Assembly (NCBI GenBank): GCA_947494965.1
Contig: CANLWV010000002.1
Coordinates: 248,001 to 312,000, forward strand
DNA length: 64,000 bases
Reading direction: 5' to 3'
From: an uncultured Salinicoccus sp.
Lineage (GTDB): Bacteria > Bacillota > Bacilli > Staphylococcales > Salinicoccaceae
Shown: in pieces, positions 1-7,879 of the stretch
Layout of the letters: every line of letters starts with the position of its first letter
How positions within the stretch are numbered: position 1 is the stretch's first letter
Position numbers and translations under genes: made by a program
The notes under the pieces: model-generated
Told to the model about the DNA's origin: nothing
The model's database searches: none
What the model saw: only the letters and a program-made list of their open reading frames with translations

Positions 1-261
1 GACGAGGATAAAGTCCTGATCGATGTCAGGGAAAAGAATGAACTGGAAGAGACAGGCTTCGTGCCTGGTGCCGAACATTATCCGATGTCGGACTTCGAGA
101 ATGCCATTTCATCCCTCGATAAGGACAAGACGTATTATGTAATGTGCAGATCCGGCAAGAGAAGTGAGAAAGTACAGCACCATTTACTTGATAACGGCTA
201 CAAAGCGTTGAATGTCGAAGGCGGCATACTGGCTTATGACGGCCCACTCGATACATTCTAG
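1..261 (+). CDS. Rhodanese-like domain protein (5' end outside window)
   Basis: The open frame enters from the left edge and ends with TAG at 259-261, so only the last 86 residues are visible. They look like a single rhodanese fold: an early LIDVRE segment, a GAEHYP segment, and an active-site loop with the cysteine in YYVMCRSGKRS, followed by GYKALNVEGG near the end. Small single-domain rhodaneses carry sulfur on that cysteine as a persulfide and hand it to acceptors. The CRSGKRS loop is the usual form for the sulfur-transfer rather than the phosphatase branch. The full length, start and upstream neighbours cannot be seen. It is convergent with the P450 gene, and a terminator follows directly. 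Confidence 0.85.
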   Translation, partial: DEDKVLIDVREKNELEETGFVPGAEHYPMSDFENAISSLDKDKTYYVMCRSGKRSEKVQHHLLDNGYKALNVEGGILAYDGPLDTF

Positions 262-272
262 CCATATGCACG

Positions 273-309
273 AAGGAGTCTGTCCCAAGGCGGGAGAGAC
301 TCCTTTTCA
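273..309 (+). terminator. Rho-independent terminator after the rhodanese gene
   Basis: Two perfect 9-base arms, AAGGAGTCT (273-281) and AGACTCCTT (297-305), enclose a GC-rich loop and are followed by TTCATT. The hairpin lies 11 bases after the stop codon. Confidence 0.7.
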
Positions 310-362
310 TTGCGCCACCATTTCTTGGTAGGCAGGGCCAAATGACAATTTGCCCATAAATG

Positions 363-398
363 AATGCCCCCTTGCGCCATATGGCGGAAGGGGGCATT
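363..398 (-). terminator. Hairpin terminator after the P450 gene
   Basis: The 10-base arms ATGCCCCCTT (364-373) and AAGGGGGCAT (388-397) enclose a second inverted repeat, CGCCATATGGCG. The hairpin sits just past the P450 stop. The T-tract on the minus strand is weak (TCATTTAT), so termination may be partial. Confidence 0.6.
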
Positions 399-403
399 TG
401 AAT

Positions 404-1675
404 TTATTTACGGTCGACGTTTTCTCTGACATTTTCAATGATGAAGCCACTTTTAACGTAGCCCGGGATGCTGTTCAGATCAACGGTGAGATCTTGCTCA
501 GGTACATCATATGAAATTTTGCCGGCAAAGTATTTCATCGTCTCTTCCATGATGATGACTGTCATCCACTCACCCGCACAACGGTGGTTCGTATAGTAGT
601 CGCCGCCGCCTTGCGGAATGAGGTCAAATGGACTGCCATCCCAGTCAATGAAGCGTTCAGGACGGAATTCATTCGCGTTTTCGAAGACATCGTCGCGGTG
701 CATGGTGCCATAGACATCGAGCAGAAGGAAAGTGTCTTTGTCTATATCATGTCCATCGAAGTTGAAGTCCGTCTTCGCTTTGCCCGGCAGGAATGGCACG
801 AATGGGTAGAAGCGGCGCACTTCTTGTGAGAACATGTACGCGTAATCTTCTTCGTTGTTGATTTTTTCCCTTGAAATTGGATATTCATTCATCGCATGCA
901 GACCGAATGATACGAAGCGGTTGATTGCAATGAGAGGGCGGAACGTGTTCATCAGGTCGATGGCACAGAGTCTTGAGTCCATAGGGTTACCCTTGTAGTC
1001 TTCCCAATGTGCAAACTCATAAAGAGCCGTTCCCTCTGGAGGATGGATCTTGCCTTTACGGGTCTGGATGATCTGGTCTTCAAGCCAATTCTCAACACGG
1101 TGACGTGCTTTGACGGACTCCCTGTAGCCTTTGAACTTGGAACCTAGGCCTTTGAAGGAATCGATCATGATGTCCATATCCGTTGCGATTTCTTCAATCT
1201 TAGATTCTGGAGCCTGTACACCGGCCCACTTGGTACCTACTTTAGTAAGCAGGACGATGGATTCGCGATAGATGTTGACACGGCCCATCTGTTCCATGCG
1301 GTGGGTGTTCATGTACCAATGGTTGCGTGTAAGTTCACGTAAGTATTTCAGGTTGCCTTCTGTCATAAGCGACATGAAGAGTGCTTTTCTGTCTATATGT
1401 TTTTTGCCGGTCGTCGTGTGGATGGCACCTTTACCGAATAGAGTGTTCACGATACGCTTTGGCAGAGTGCCGGAACGTTCGATCCTATCATTATCGTAGA
1501 AAGTTTCAGCAGCCTTTTTACCACTGAGGACGAGGATGCGCTTACCGCCAAGACCCCTTGTTTCAAAAATGTTTTCTGCACCAAGGCGCTTTCTTTGATT
1601 CGTGGTGTAAAGGTAACCTTCCTTCATTGCCTTAAGCGTGTTATCGAGACCTTTGTCTCTCTTTATTGTGCTCAT
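404..1675 (-). CDS. oleT: CYP152-family cytochrome P450, OleT-like fatty acid decarboxylase
   Basis: This 423-residue protein closely resembles the Jeotgalicoccus OleT enzyme, a CYP152 peroxygenase that uses hydrogen peroxide to decarboxylate fatty acids to terminal alkenes. The N-terminus (KRDKGLDNTLK, GYLYTTNQR), the stretch NTLFGKGAIH and the haem loop QGGGDYYTNHRCAGEW (proximal ligand Cys366) are all shared. His86 matches OleT His85, which favours decarboxylation; the related hydroxylases of Bacillus and Sphingomonas have glutamine there. Phe80 and Arg246-Pro247 match OleT Phe79 and Arg245-Pro246, which bind the substrate carboxylate; the one-residue shift comes from an extra residue near position 33. 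No membrane anchor or reductase domain is present, as expected for a soluble peroxygenase. The ATG has a good GGAGGAG ribosome site. It lies 70 bases after prkC with a possible promoter of its own. Beta- or alpha-hydroxylation remains possible as a side or main activity. Confidence 0.93.
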   Translation of the reverse strand: MSTIKRDKGLDNTLKAMKEGYLYTTNQRKRLGAENIFETRGLGGKRILVLSGKKAAETFYDNDRIERSGTLPKRIVNTLFGKGAIHTTTGKKHIDRKALFMSLMTEGNLKYLRELTRNHWYMNTHRMEQMGRVNIYRESIVLLTKVGTKWAGVQAPESKIEEIATDMDIMIDSFKGLGSKFKGYRESVKARHRVENWLEDQIIQTRKGKIHPPEGTALYEFAHWEDYKGNPMDSRLCAIDLMNTFRPLIAINRFVSFGLHAMNEYPISREKINNEEDYAYMFSQEVRRFYPFVPFLPGKAKTDFNFDGHDIDKDTFLLLDVYGTMHRDDVFENANEFRPERFIDWDGSPFDLIPQGGGDYYTNHRCAGEWMTVIIMEETMKYFAGKISYDVPEQDLTVDLNSIPGYVKSGFIIENVRENVDRK

Positions 1676-1707
1676 AAGTTCTCCTCCAATTTCATTATTC
1701 CTAATCC

Positions 1708-1736
1708 ATTATATATAAATGATTGTGCTTATGCCA
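1708..1736 (-). promoter_or_regulatory. Candidate promoter of the P450 gene
   Basis: On the minus strand a perfect -10 box TATAAT (1708-1713) is preceded at 17 bases by TGGCAT (1731-1736), a weak -35 box. It lies in the 70-base gap between prkC and the P450 gene, so the P450 may be transcribed on its own as well as from the prkC operon. Confidence 0.4.
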
Positions 1737-1745
1737 CCATTTCAA

Positions 1746-3776
1746 TCATTTGTAGGGCACCTTATCCTCTTTGATGGTCTCACCATCGACATCGATGCGG
1801 TAGTGGCCGGTTTCATCTTCTTCGATGATCATATTGATTGTATACTCATGATCCGAATCGATTTCCAGTGTATCGAATACATCATCAATATCATTATCTT
1901 TGTCGTCAATGTATATTTCCACAGTACGGGCTGGACGTTCTTCTTTTGAGTCCGCGTCTTGATCTTCATCGTCGTATGGAATCAATATTTCTTTGGCGAA
2001 TTGCTTCTCGTCTTTGGACTCGGGTCCGAGGGATTTGATTATATCGATTGTGGATCCCTTTGTGAATTCTCCATAATGCGGGGACTGCCCCATGACCTGA
2101 CCCTCTTCAAAGTCTGCGCTGTGGGCTTCCTGGATGATATCCACTTCAAATCCTGCCTCAATCAGTGCCGCCTCTGCTTCCTCCAGTTGCTCTCCCCTAT
2201 AATCCTCCACTTCTATCATCTCCAAACCTTTTGAAACGGTCAGCTTCAAATTGTCTGAAGACGGGTCGACAAGGACACCTGATTCTATTGACTGTTCTAC
2301 TATCGTCCCGGGTTCAGATGAATCGTATACTTCTTCAACCTCAAATGAGCTGAATGCCATCGCTTCGATATCAGCCTGCATATCTTCAAGATAAAGTCCC
2401 GTCAAAGCTGGCATCTCCATTCCTGAAGACACTTCAAGCACTAGCTCATGTTCTTCAGGGGTGACTTCCATTCCAGCCCCAATGGACTGTGAAAGTACCG
2501 TTTCAGGCTTTGAAGTATCGGGTATCTTTTCCACTTCGACACTGCTGAACCCAAGTGCATCCAGGTCACTTTTGATATCTTCATAGTATTCCCCGACAAA
2601 ATCTTCCATTTCATAGGGCGCTTCTCCACGGCTGACCATAATATCGATTGGAGTGCCCTTATCCACTTTCCCACCAGCCCGTGGTACGGTCCTGATGATC
2701 GAGCCAGTACTCATTTCAGGGTCATACTCCTCGATCGTCTCACCCATCTCCAAATCATTTTCTTCAAGTATCTGTCCGGCATCTTCAATCGGCATACCGG
2801 TCATGTCGGGGAGGATGGACGATTGGTCCATGACAAGGAAATAGAACAATGTCGGCAGCAGAAGCAACATTGCCAACAACGGAATGAGCCACAGCTTTCG
2901 ATTTTTCTTCCCTTCTCCGTGAGGGCTGATTGGGGGCTTTGGCCTAGGGTGGGGTTCAGACACTGTACCGGAATTGAATGCAGCGATATCATTGAGTATT
3001 TCATCTGCTTGACGATAGCGGTTATGGGGATCCTTTTCAGTGCACTTACCGATTATGCGGACAAGCGCTTCCGGCACATCCCTGAATTCCAGTATGTCCG
3101 GAAAGGGCTCTGAGATATGCTTCAATGCCACTGAAACCGGGGTCTCCCCTTCAAACGGCAGCCGGCCGGCAAGCAATTCGAACAATACAATCCCGAATGA
3201 ATAGATATCTGTCCGTTCATCCGTCTGGTTGCCTTTTGCCTGTTCCGGGGATATGTACTGCACAGAACCCATGACCTGGTTGGTTTCAGTCATGCGTGTG
3301 TCACTCAGAGCCTTTGCGATGCCGAAGTCTGTAATCTTCACCTGCCCCTTTTCATCCATCAGAATGTTTTGGGGTTTGATATCCCTGTGGATGATGCCTG
3401 CACCGTGGGCATGCCTGATGCCACGGAGCAACATGCCACATATCCTCAGTACTTCAGCTACTGGCACAGGATGGTTATCTTCGATGAACTGCTTCAACGT
3501 CGGACCATGGATCACTTCGGTTACAAGCAGGTGATACATATCCGTCTCATCAACGTCCAGAACGCTGACGATGTTTGGGTGGGAGAGTTGGATCGTACTT
3601 TCGACTTCACGTTGGAACCGCGCCACGGATTTCTCGCGGTTATGATGATCCACTTTGATCAGCTTTACGACCACTTCCCGGTCCAGGATGATATCCTCAG
3701 CCAAGTAAACGGAGCTCATGCCACCGCCGAGGTATTCAATCACCCTGTAGCGCTCTGAAACGATTTCTCCAATCAC
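1746..3776 (-). CDS. prkC: Serine/threonine protein kinase with PASTA repeats
   Basis: This 676-residue membrane kinase (PrkC/Stk1 family) senses muropeptides or lipid II through its outer part and phosphorylates wall, division and translation proteins. The kinase domain covers about 10-265: glycine loop GGGMSSVYLAED, Lys38, catalytic HRDIKPQN (130-137), DFG at 150-152, and a threonine-rich activation loop (Thr160, 163, 165). One membrane segment spans about 295-316. Four PASTA repeats follow (about 320-590), then an acidic tail of roughly 85 residues rich in Asp and Glu. Staphylococcus aureus Stk1 has three PASTA repeats. The start is GTG and overlaps the prpC stop by four bases (GTGA), so kinase and phosphatase are translationally coupled. 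In Bacillus and Staphylococcus rsgA follows; here the P450 gene does. Confidence 0.95.
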   Translation of the reverse strand: MIGEIVSERYRVIEYLGGGMSSVYLAEDIILDREVVVKLIKVDHHNREKSVARFQREVESTIQLSHPNIVSVLDVDETDMYHLLVTEVIHGPTLKQFIEDNHPVPVAEVLRICGMLLRGIRHAHGAGIIHRDIKPQNILMDEKGQVKITDFGIAKALSDTRMTETNQVMGSVQYISPEQAKGNQTDERTDIYSFGIVLFELLAGRLPFEGETPVSVALKHISEPFPDILEFRDVPEALVRIIGKCTEKDPHNRYRQADEILNDIAAFNSGTVSEPHPRPKPPISPHGEGKKNRKLWLIPLLAMLLLLPTLFYFLVMDQSSILPDMTGMPIEDAGQILEENDLEMGETIEEYDPEMSTGSIIRTVPRAGGKVDKGTPIDIMVSRGEAPYEMEDFVGEYYEDIKSDLDALGFSSVEVEKIPDTSKPETVLSQSIGAGMEVTPEEHELVLEVSSGMEMPALTGLYLEDMQADIEAMAFSSFEVEEVYDSSEPGTIVEQSIESGVLVDPSSDNLKLTVSKGLEMIEVEDYRGEQLEEAEAALIEAGFEVDIIQEAHSADFEEGQVMGQSPHYGEFTKGSTIDIIKSLGPESKDEKQFAKEILIPYDDEDQDADSKEERPARTVEIYIDDKDNDIDDVFDTLEIDSDHEYTINMIIEEDETGHYRIDVDGETIKEDKVPYK

Positions 3777-4519
3777 ACCTGATTGCCTGCCTTCAATTCA
3801 GCCAATACAAGGCTGATATTATCCGTAGAGCCGTTTTTGAGTGCACGTTCTATAAGATGTCCCGGCTTATCCTCAAGCGGAATGTCCGGCTTTGACACGA
3901 TTGTATGGATTTCTCCGCTATCCATTTCATCCGTCAGGCCGTCAGAAGCCAGCAGGAGATGATTATATTGTTTGTTCCGTAACCTGAAGACATCTGCTTG
4001 GATGAGGCGGTCGGTGCCAAGTGCTTTTGTGATTATATTCCTTTTAGGATGCACTTTTGCATCCGCTTCAGTAATCTCTCCGGCATCGACCAGCATGTTG
4101 ACGAATGAGTGGTCTTTCGTCACCTGTTCGATGGAGCGGGCGTTCATCACATATGCCCTTGAATCCCCCACATTCAAAATAAGCAGGGTTTCATCAATCA
4201 CTGCCGCCAGGACGAGAGTCGTGCCCATCCCGCGGTACTCTGCATATTCCTCCTGGTATTCATGCATCCTGCGGTTGACATCCATCACAAGATGCCTCAA
4301 AAATTCGACCGCCTGCTCGACGTCGAACAGATTCTGCTCTTCCCATGCTGCCTTTACCTCGTCATGTGCAAACCTGCTGGCGACATCACCATGCTCATGG
4401 CCGCCCATCCCGTCGGAAACAAGCAGCAGCATCTGATCTGTTCCATTATAGAAGATGCCGGTGGCATCTTCATTCAAGCTGCGGTGGTCTCCCTTGATGC
4501 TGTCTTCTACTGCCTTCAT
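3773..4519 (-). CDS. prpC: PP2C-type serine/threonine phosphatase
   Basis: The 248-residue protein is the partner phosphatase of PrkC (PrpC/Stp1) and removes phosphate from PrkC and its targets using two or more manganese or magnesium ions. PP2C motifs are visible: RSLNEDA near the start, LLVSDGMGGHEHGD, GTTLVLAA, NVGDSRAYV and ASDGLTDEM. The open frame extends upstream into rlmN, but the ATG at 4519 gives the family N-terminus (MKAVEDSIKGDHR) and has a GGGGGAA ribosome site, so it is chosen. It starts two bases after the rlmN stop and overlaps prkC by four bases. Confidence 0.95.
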   Translation of the reverse strand: MKAVEDSIKGDHRSLNEDATGIFYNGTDQMLLLVSDGMGGHEHGDVASRFAHDEVKAAWEEQNLFDVEQAVEFLRHLVMDVNRRMHEYQEEYAEYRGMGTTLVLAAVIDETLLILNVGDSRAYVMNARSIEQVTKDHSFVNMLVDAGEITEADAKVHPKRNIITKALGTDRLIQADVFRLRNKQYNHLLLASDGLTDEMDSGEIHTIVSKPDIPLEDKPGHLIERALKNGSTDNISLVLAELKAGNQV

Positions 4520-4521
4520 TG

Positions 4522-5625
4522 CTATTCCCCCGTTTCTTCCTTGGATTCCTTGGCACGGAGCTGGCCGCATGCGGCATCTATATCGGTCCCCTGCTCCCTT
4601 CTGAGCGTCGCGTTCACACCGCACTCATTGAGCGTCTCCAAAAATGTGAAGATATCATCTCTTGTAGTGCGTACATAGTTCCGCTCCGGTACATGGTTGA
4701 CAGGTATGAGATTGACATGGCATTTCAGCCCGCTGATCAATTCACTAAGCTCGCGTGCATGTTCAGGCTGGTCATTGACGCCACCGAAAAGGCCATATTC
4801 AAAAGTGATTCTACGGCCGGTCTCCTGTTGGTAATATTTCAAGGCGTCCATCAATTTCTCTATATCATAAGCTTTATTGATCGGCATCAACCGTGTCCTT
4901 ATATCATTATCCGCTGCATGCAGGCTCACGGCAAAATTGATCTGTATATCTTCTTCTGCAAAATCATAGATGCGGGGCACTATGCCACTTGTGGATACCG
5001 TGATATGGCGTGCGCCGATGTTGAGTCCATCGTCATGATTGACGATACGCAGGAACTTCATCATCTGGTTGTAGTTTTCAAACGGTTCACCGATGCCCAT
5101 GATGACGATGCTGCTCACACGTTCATCCGTTTCGTCCAGCGCTTTCTGAATCTGGACGATCTGCGAGACAATTTCACCCGCTTCGAGATTACGCTTCAAT
5201 CCCCCGAGCGTCGACGCGCAGAAACTGCAGCCTATACGGCAGCCAACCTGAGTCGTGACGCACACGGAGTTGCCGTAATCATGGCGCATCAGTACTGTTT
5301 CGATGGTATAGCCATCCCTTAGGCGGAACAGGAACTTCATGGTGCCATCCTTGCTTTCCTGTCTGACCACTGTTTCCAGCGGCTCGATGCTGTACATCTC
5401 GGACAGCCTTTGGCGCATATCCTTAGGCAGGTTCAGCATTTCTTCAAACTGGTCTACACGATGAATATAGAGCCATTCGAATATTTGGGCACCGCGATAC
5501 CGCTCTTCTCCCCATTCGACTGCCAATGCCTCCAATTCATCGAGGTTTAAGGTGTAGATCGACGGTCGGTCGAAGTTCGGCAGCTGAAAATCTTTAATCG
5601 GTTTCTTTTCTGGTCTTTTTATCAT
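4522..5625 (-). CDS. rlmN: 23S rRNA (A2503-C2)/tRNA methyltransferase, radical SAM
   Basis: RlmN methylates C2 of A2503 in 23S rRNA, and in some bacteria A37 of tRNA. The 367-residue protein carries the radical-SAM cysteines in CRIGCSFC (Cys129, 133, 136), which bind the iron-sulfur cluster. Cys122 and Cys353 are placed like the two catalytic cysteines of the E. coli enzyme (Cys118 and Cys355). This is ordinary RlmN rather than the resistance relative Cfr, judging by its place between rsmB and prpC. The ATG follows the rsmB stop by two bases and uses an AGAAGGAA ribosome site inside the rsmB end. Confidence 0.95.
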   Translation of the reverse strand: MIKRPEKKPIKDFQLPNFDRPSIYTLNLDELEALAVEWGEERYRGAQIFEWLYIHRVDQFEEMLNLPKDMRQRLSEMYSIEPLETVVRQESKDGTMKFLFRLRDGYTIETVLMRHDYGNSVCVTTQVGCRIGCSFCASTLGGLKRNLEAGEIVSQIVQIQKALDETDERVSSIVIMGIGEPFENYNQMMKFLRIVNHDDGLNIGARHITVSTSGIVPRIYDFAEEDIQINFAVSLHAADNDIRTRLMPINKAYDIEKLMDALKYYQQETGRRITFEYGLFGGVNDQPEHARELSELISGLKCHVNLIPVNHVPERNYVRTTRDDIFTFLETLNECGVNATLRREQGTDIDAACGQLRAKESKEETGE

Positions 5626-5627
5626 TT

Positions 5628-6923
5628 CTATTCCTTCTTCCTGAATCTGGCTATAAAGAAGCCATCTGTATCTGCTTCCTGGGGCAGAATCTGGCGATAT
5701 GGCCCTTCAAAATCGAATGCTTTCAATCTGAACGGATCAAACTCGATATCGTCATTTTCCTTTTTGAAAGTATAGGCCACATTCTCATTTTCCATCTGAT
5801 GGATGGTGCATGTCGAATATATGAGCACGCCGCCTTTTTTCAAGTATTGTTTTACGTTGGATAAAATTTCAAGCTGAAGTTTGACAAGCGCTTCTACATC
5901 TTCTGCAGTGCGCTCATACCTGATTTCCGGCTTCCTGCGCATCACCCCGAGACCTGAGCATGGCGCATCGACTATGATTTTATCATACAGTCTCGGATAT
6001 TCATCCTGGGCTGCGTCTGCCAGAAAAACTTCGAGGTTCGACAACCCCAGTCGTTTGGCATGTTGGGTCACAAGCGGCAATTTATGCGCGTGTACATCAC
6101 TCAGATCGACATGACCGCTGGTGGCCTTCTCAAGGGCGTGCAGTCCTTTGCCGCCTGGCGCACTGCAGGCATCAAGGATGACATCATCCACCGCCGGTTC
6201 AAGGGCTTCGTTGACGAGCATCGAACTGACATCCTGGATGCTGAACAACCCTGCTTCATAGCCCTCTGATTTCAGGATATCACCATCCACTTCAATGGCG
6301 TCGGGATGAATATCTGAAGGGGTCGCCTTCAAGCCTTCTGTCGTCAATTTCGAAAGGAGCGACTCCCGTGTAATGCGTGATGTATTGGTGCGTATATACA
6401 TCTGGGGCCGACTGTCCAATGCCTCCGCTATTCTACGGGCGCCATCGATGCCGTGGTGGGTCTTCCAATGGGAGATGATCCATTCTGGGATGCTCGTTTC
6501 GACGGACAACCGCTTTGTGGCGCTTTTGATGGCGGTGATGTCCTGTCTCTGAGATCTTTCGAAATTCCTCAGTATACCGTTTATGGCATTGGCGTCTTTT
6601 GGTCCGCCTGATGCTTTGGCGATCTCCACCGCTTCATTGATCGCGGCGTAGTTCGGCACACGGTCCAACCACATGATCTGATAGACTGTAATCTCTATCA
6701 GATTGCGCTGCCACCGCTTGAGCCTTGTGCGGATAAAGGGTCTGACCTGATATTGGATATGCAGCCGTTTTGCGATCGTGCCGTAGACGATTTCAGTCAG
6801 CAACCCTTTATCATTCGCTTCTAAAGGATGGCTCTTGATTATATCGTTCAGGACGATGTTGGAGTACCCCCCCTCATCCATCACCCGGCTATATGCATCG
6901 AGGGCCAGTTTACGTAATGACAT
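5628..6923 (-). CDS. rsmB: 16S rRNA (cytosine-967-C5)-methyltransferase
   Basis: The 431-residue protein has an N-terminal NusB-like RNA-binding domain (about 1-140) and a C-terminal SAM-dependent methyltransferase domain. The SAM site is [12 protein letters not shown], and the two cysteines of RNA m5C enzymes are in DAPCSGLG and [11 protein letters not shown]. It methylates C967 of 16S rRNA. Its ATG overlaps the fmt stop by one base (TAATG), and rlmN follows at two bases. Confidence 0.95.
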   Translation of the reverse strand: MSLRKLALDAYSRVMDEGGYSNIVLNDIIKSHPLEANDKGLLTEIVYGTIAKRLHIQYQVRPFIRTRLKRWQRNLIEITVYQIMWLDRVPNYAAINEAVEIAKASGGPKDANAINGILRNFERSQRQDITAIKSATKRLSVETSIPEWIISHWKTHHGIDGARRIAEALDSRPQMYIRTNTSRITRESLLSKLTTEGLKATPSDIHPDAIEVDGDILKSEGYEAGLFSIQDVSSMLVNEALEPAVDDVILDACSAPGGKGLHALEKATSGHVDLSDVHAHKLPLVTQHAKRLGLSNLEVFLADAAQDEYPRLYDKIIVDAPCSGLGVMRRKPEIRYERTAEDVEALVKLQLEILSNVKQYLKKGGVLIYSTCTIHQMENENVAYTFKKENDDIEFDPFRLKAFDFEGPYRQILPQEADTDGFFIARFRKKE

Positions 6924-7867
6924 TAGCTGATACCCCCAAGTATTGTGCCTTCTAAGTTTTGCCTGCCTGCTGTGAATTCCGAGGCATCAGTCCGCTTTTT
7001 CCCAGCCAGCTGGACTTGTGTGACCTCAATCAGCCGACGGTCTCCTGCCACCACGGTGAAGCCGTTTTCCGTCACCGAATCGATGGTGCCGGGTTGACGC
7101 TTTGAATGCTTCTCAAGTAGTCGCGCACCATATATCTTCAGACGTTTGCCATCCATTTCAGTATAGGCGCCGGGCCATGGGGATAACCCCCGTATATGAT
7201 TGAACAGATGCTCCGCATTGTCTTCCCAGTCCAATTGTTCATCTTCTTTGGAAATATTCGGACTGATTGTGACCTGCGCTTCATCCTGTGGAACCCGGGC
7301 ATTCGTCCCTGCCAGCAATGCAGGAAGTGTCTCATTGAGAAGCTCTGCACCAAGGTGTGACAGGCGGTCATGCAATGTTCCTGTATCATCTTCAGGTGTG
7401 ATGCTGATCTTTACGCTTGTGATGATATCGCCACTGTCGAGCCCTTCAGCCATATACATAAGTGTTACGCCAGTTTCCGCATCACCTTCCATGATTGCCC
7501 TATGGATCGGGGCGCCGCCTCTATGTTTCGGCAGCAGGGAGGCATGCACATTGACCGCTCCGAGACGCGGAATGTCTAGCAGCGCCTTTGGGAGGATCTG
7601 CCCGTAGGCTGCGGTGATGATCAGATCCGGAGCCATTTCCCTGATCTGATCCACCGCTTCCTCGTGCCTGATGTCTTGAGGTTGGAAAAGTGGAATATCG
7701 AGGGTTTTTGCTGCTTCTGCGACCGGCGGGGAGGTCAGCACCCTTTTTCTGCCAACCGGCTTGTCCGGCTGGCTGATGACCAGCGCGACGTTATGCTTTT
7801 CGTGGAGCTTTTTTAATATGGGCACCGAGAAATCCGGGGTCCCCATAAAAATGATTGTTTCCGTCAT
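6923..7867 (-). CDS. fmt: Methionyl-tRNA formyltransferase
   Basis: Fmt formylates initiator methionyl-tRNA using 10-formyltetrahydrofolate. The 314-residue length is normal. The formyl-transfer site is visible as NVHASLLPKHRGGAPI with the catalytic Asn-His-Asp arrangement (VNVHASLL and GLDSGDI), and the C-terminal tRNA-binding domain follows from about residue 205. The ATG has a strong ribosome site (TAGGAGG) that overlaps the priA stop. Peptide deformylase, usually encoded just before fmt in Bacillus and Staphylococcus, is absent between priA and fmt. Confidence 0.96.
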   Translation of the reverse strand: MTETIIFMGTPDFSVPILKKLHEKHNVALVISQPDKPVGRKRVLTSPPVAEAAKTLDIPLFQPQDIRHEEAVDQIREMAPDLIITAAYGQILPKALLDIPRLGAVNVHASLLPKHRGGAPIHRAIMEGDAETGVTLMYMAEGLDSGDIITSVKISITPEDDTGTLHDRLSHLGAELLNETLPALLAGTNARVPQDEAQVTISPNISKEDEQLDWEDNAEHLFNHIRGLSPWPGAYTEMDGKRLKIYGARLLEKHSKRQPGTIDSVTENGFTVVAGDRRLIEVTQVQLAGKKRTDASEFTAGRQNLEGTILGGIS

Positions 7868-7879
7868 TATAAATTCCTC

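Noticed and set aside
26..397. Minus-strand open frame across the rhodanese gene and two terminators
   Set aside because: It overlaps a clear rhodanese coding frame and two terminator hairpins, and has no known motif.
404..1675. Alternative call of the P450 as fatty acid alpha- or beta-hydroxylase
   Set aside because: The key position has histidine as in OleT, not glutamine; hydroxylation as a side activity is still possible.
4520..4624. N-terminal extension of prpC into rlmN
   Set aside because: The extension is not part of the PP2C fold; the ATG at 4519 has a ribosome site and the family N-terminus.
4519..5322. Long plus-strand open frame (267 codons) opposite rlmN
   Set aside because: It is the antisense shadow of rlmN, whose cysteine motifs and operon position are clear; the frame lacks a ribosome site and any recognisable motif.
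4522..5625. Cfr-type antibiotic resistance methyltransferase
   Set aside because: The sequence and the rsmB-rlmN-prpC context are those of housekeeping RlmN.
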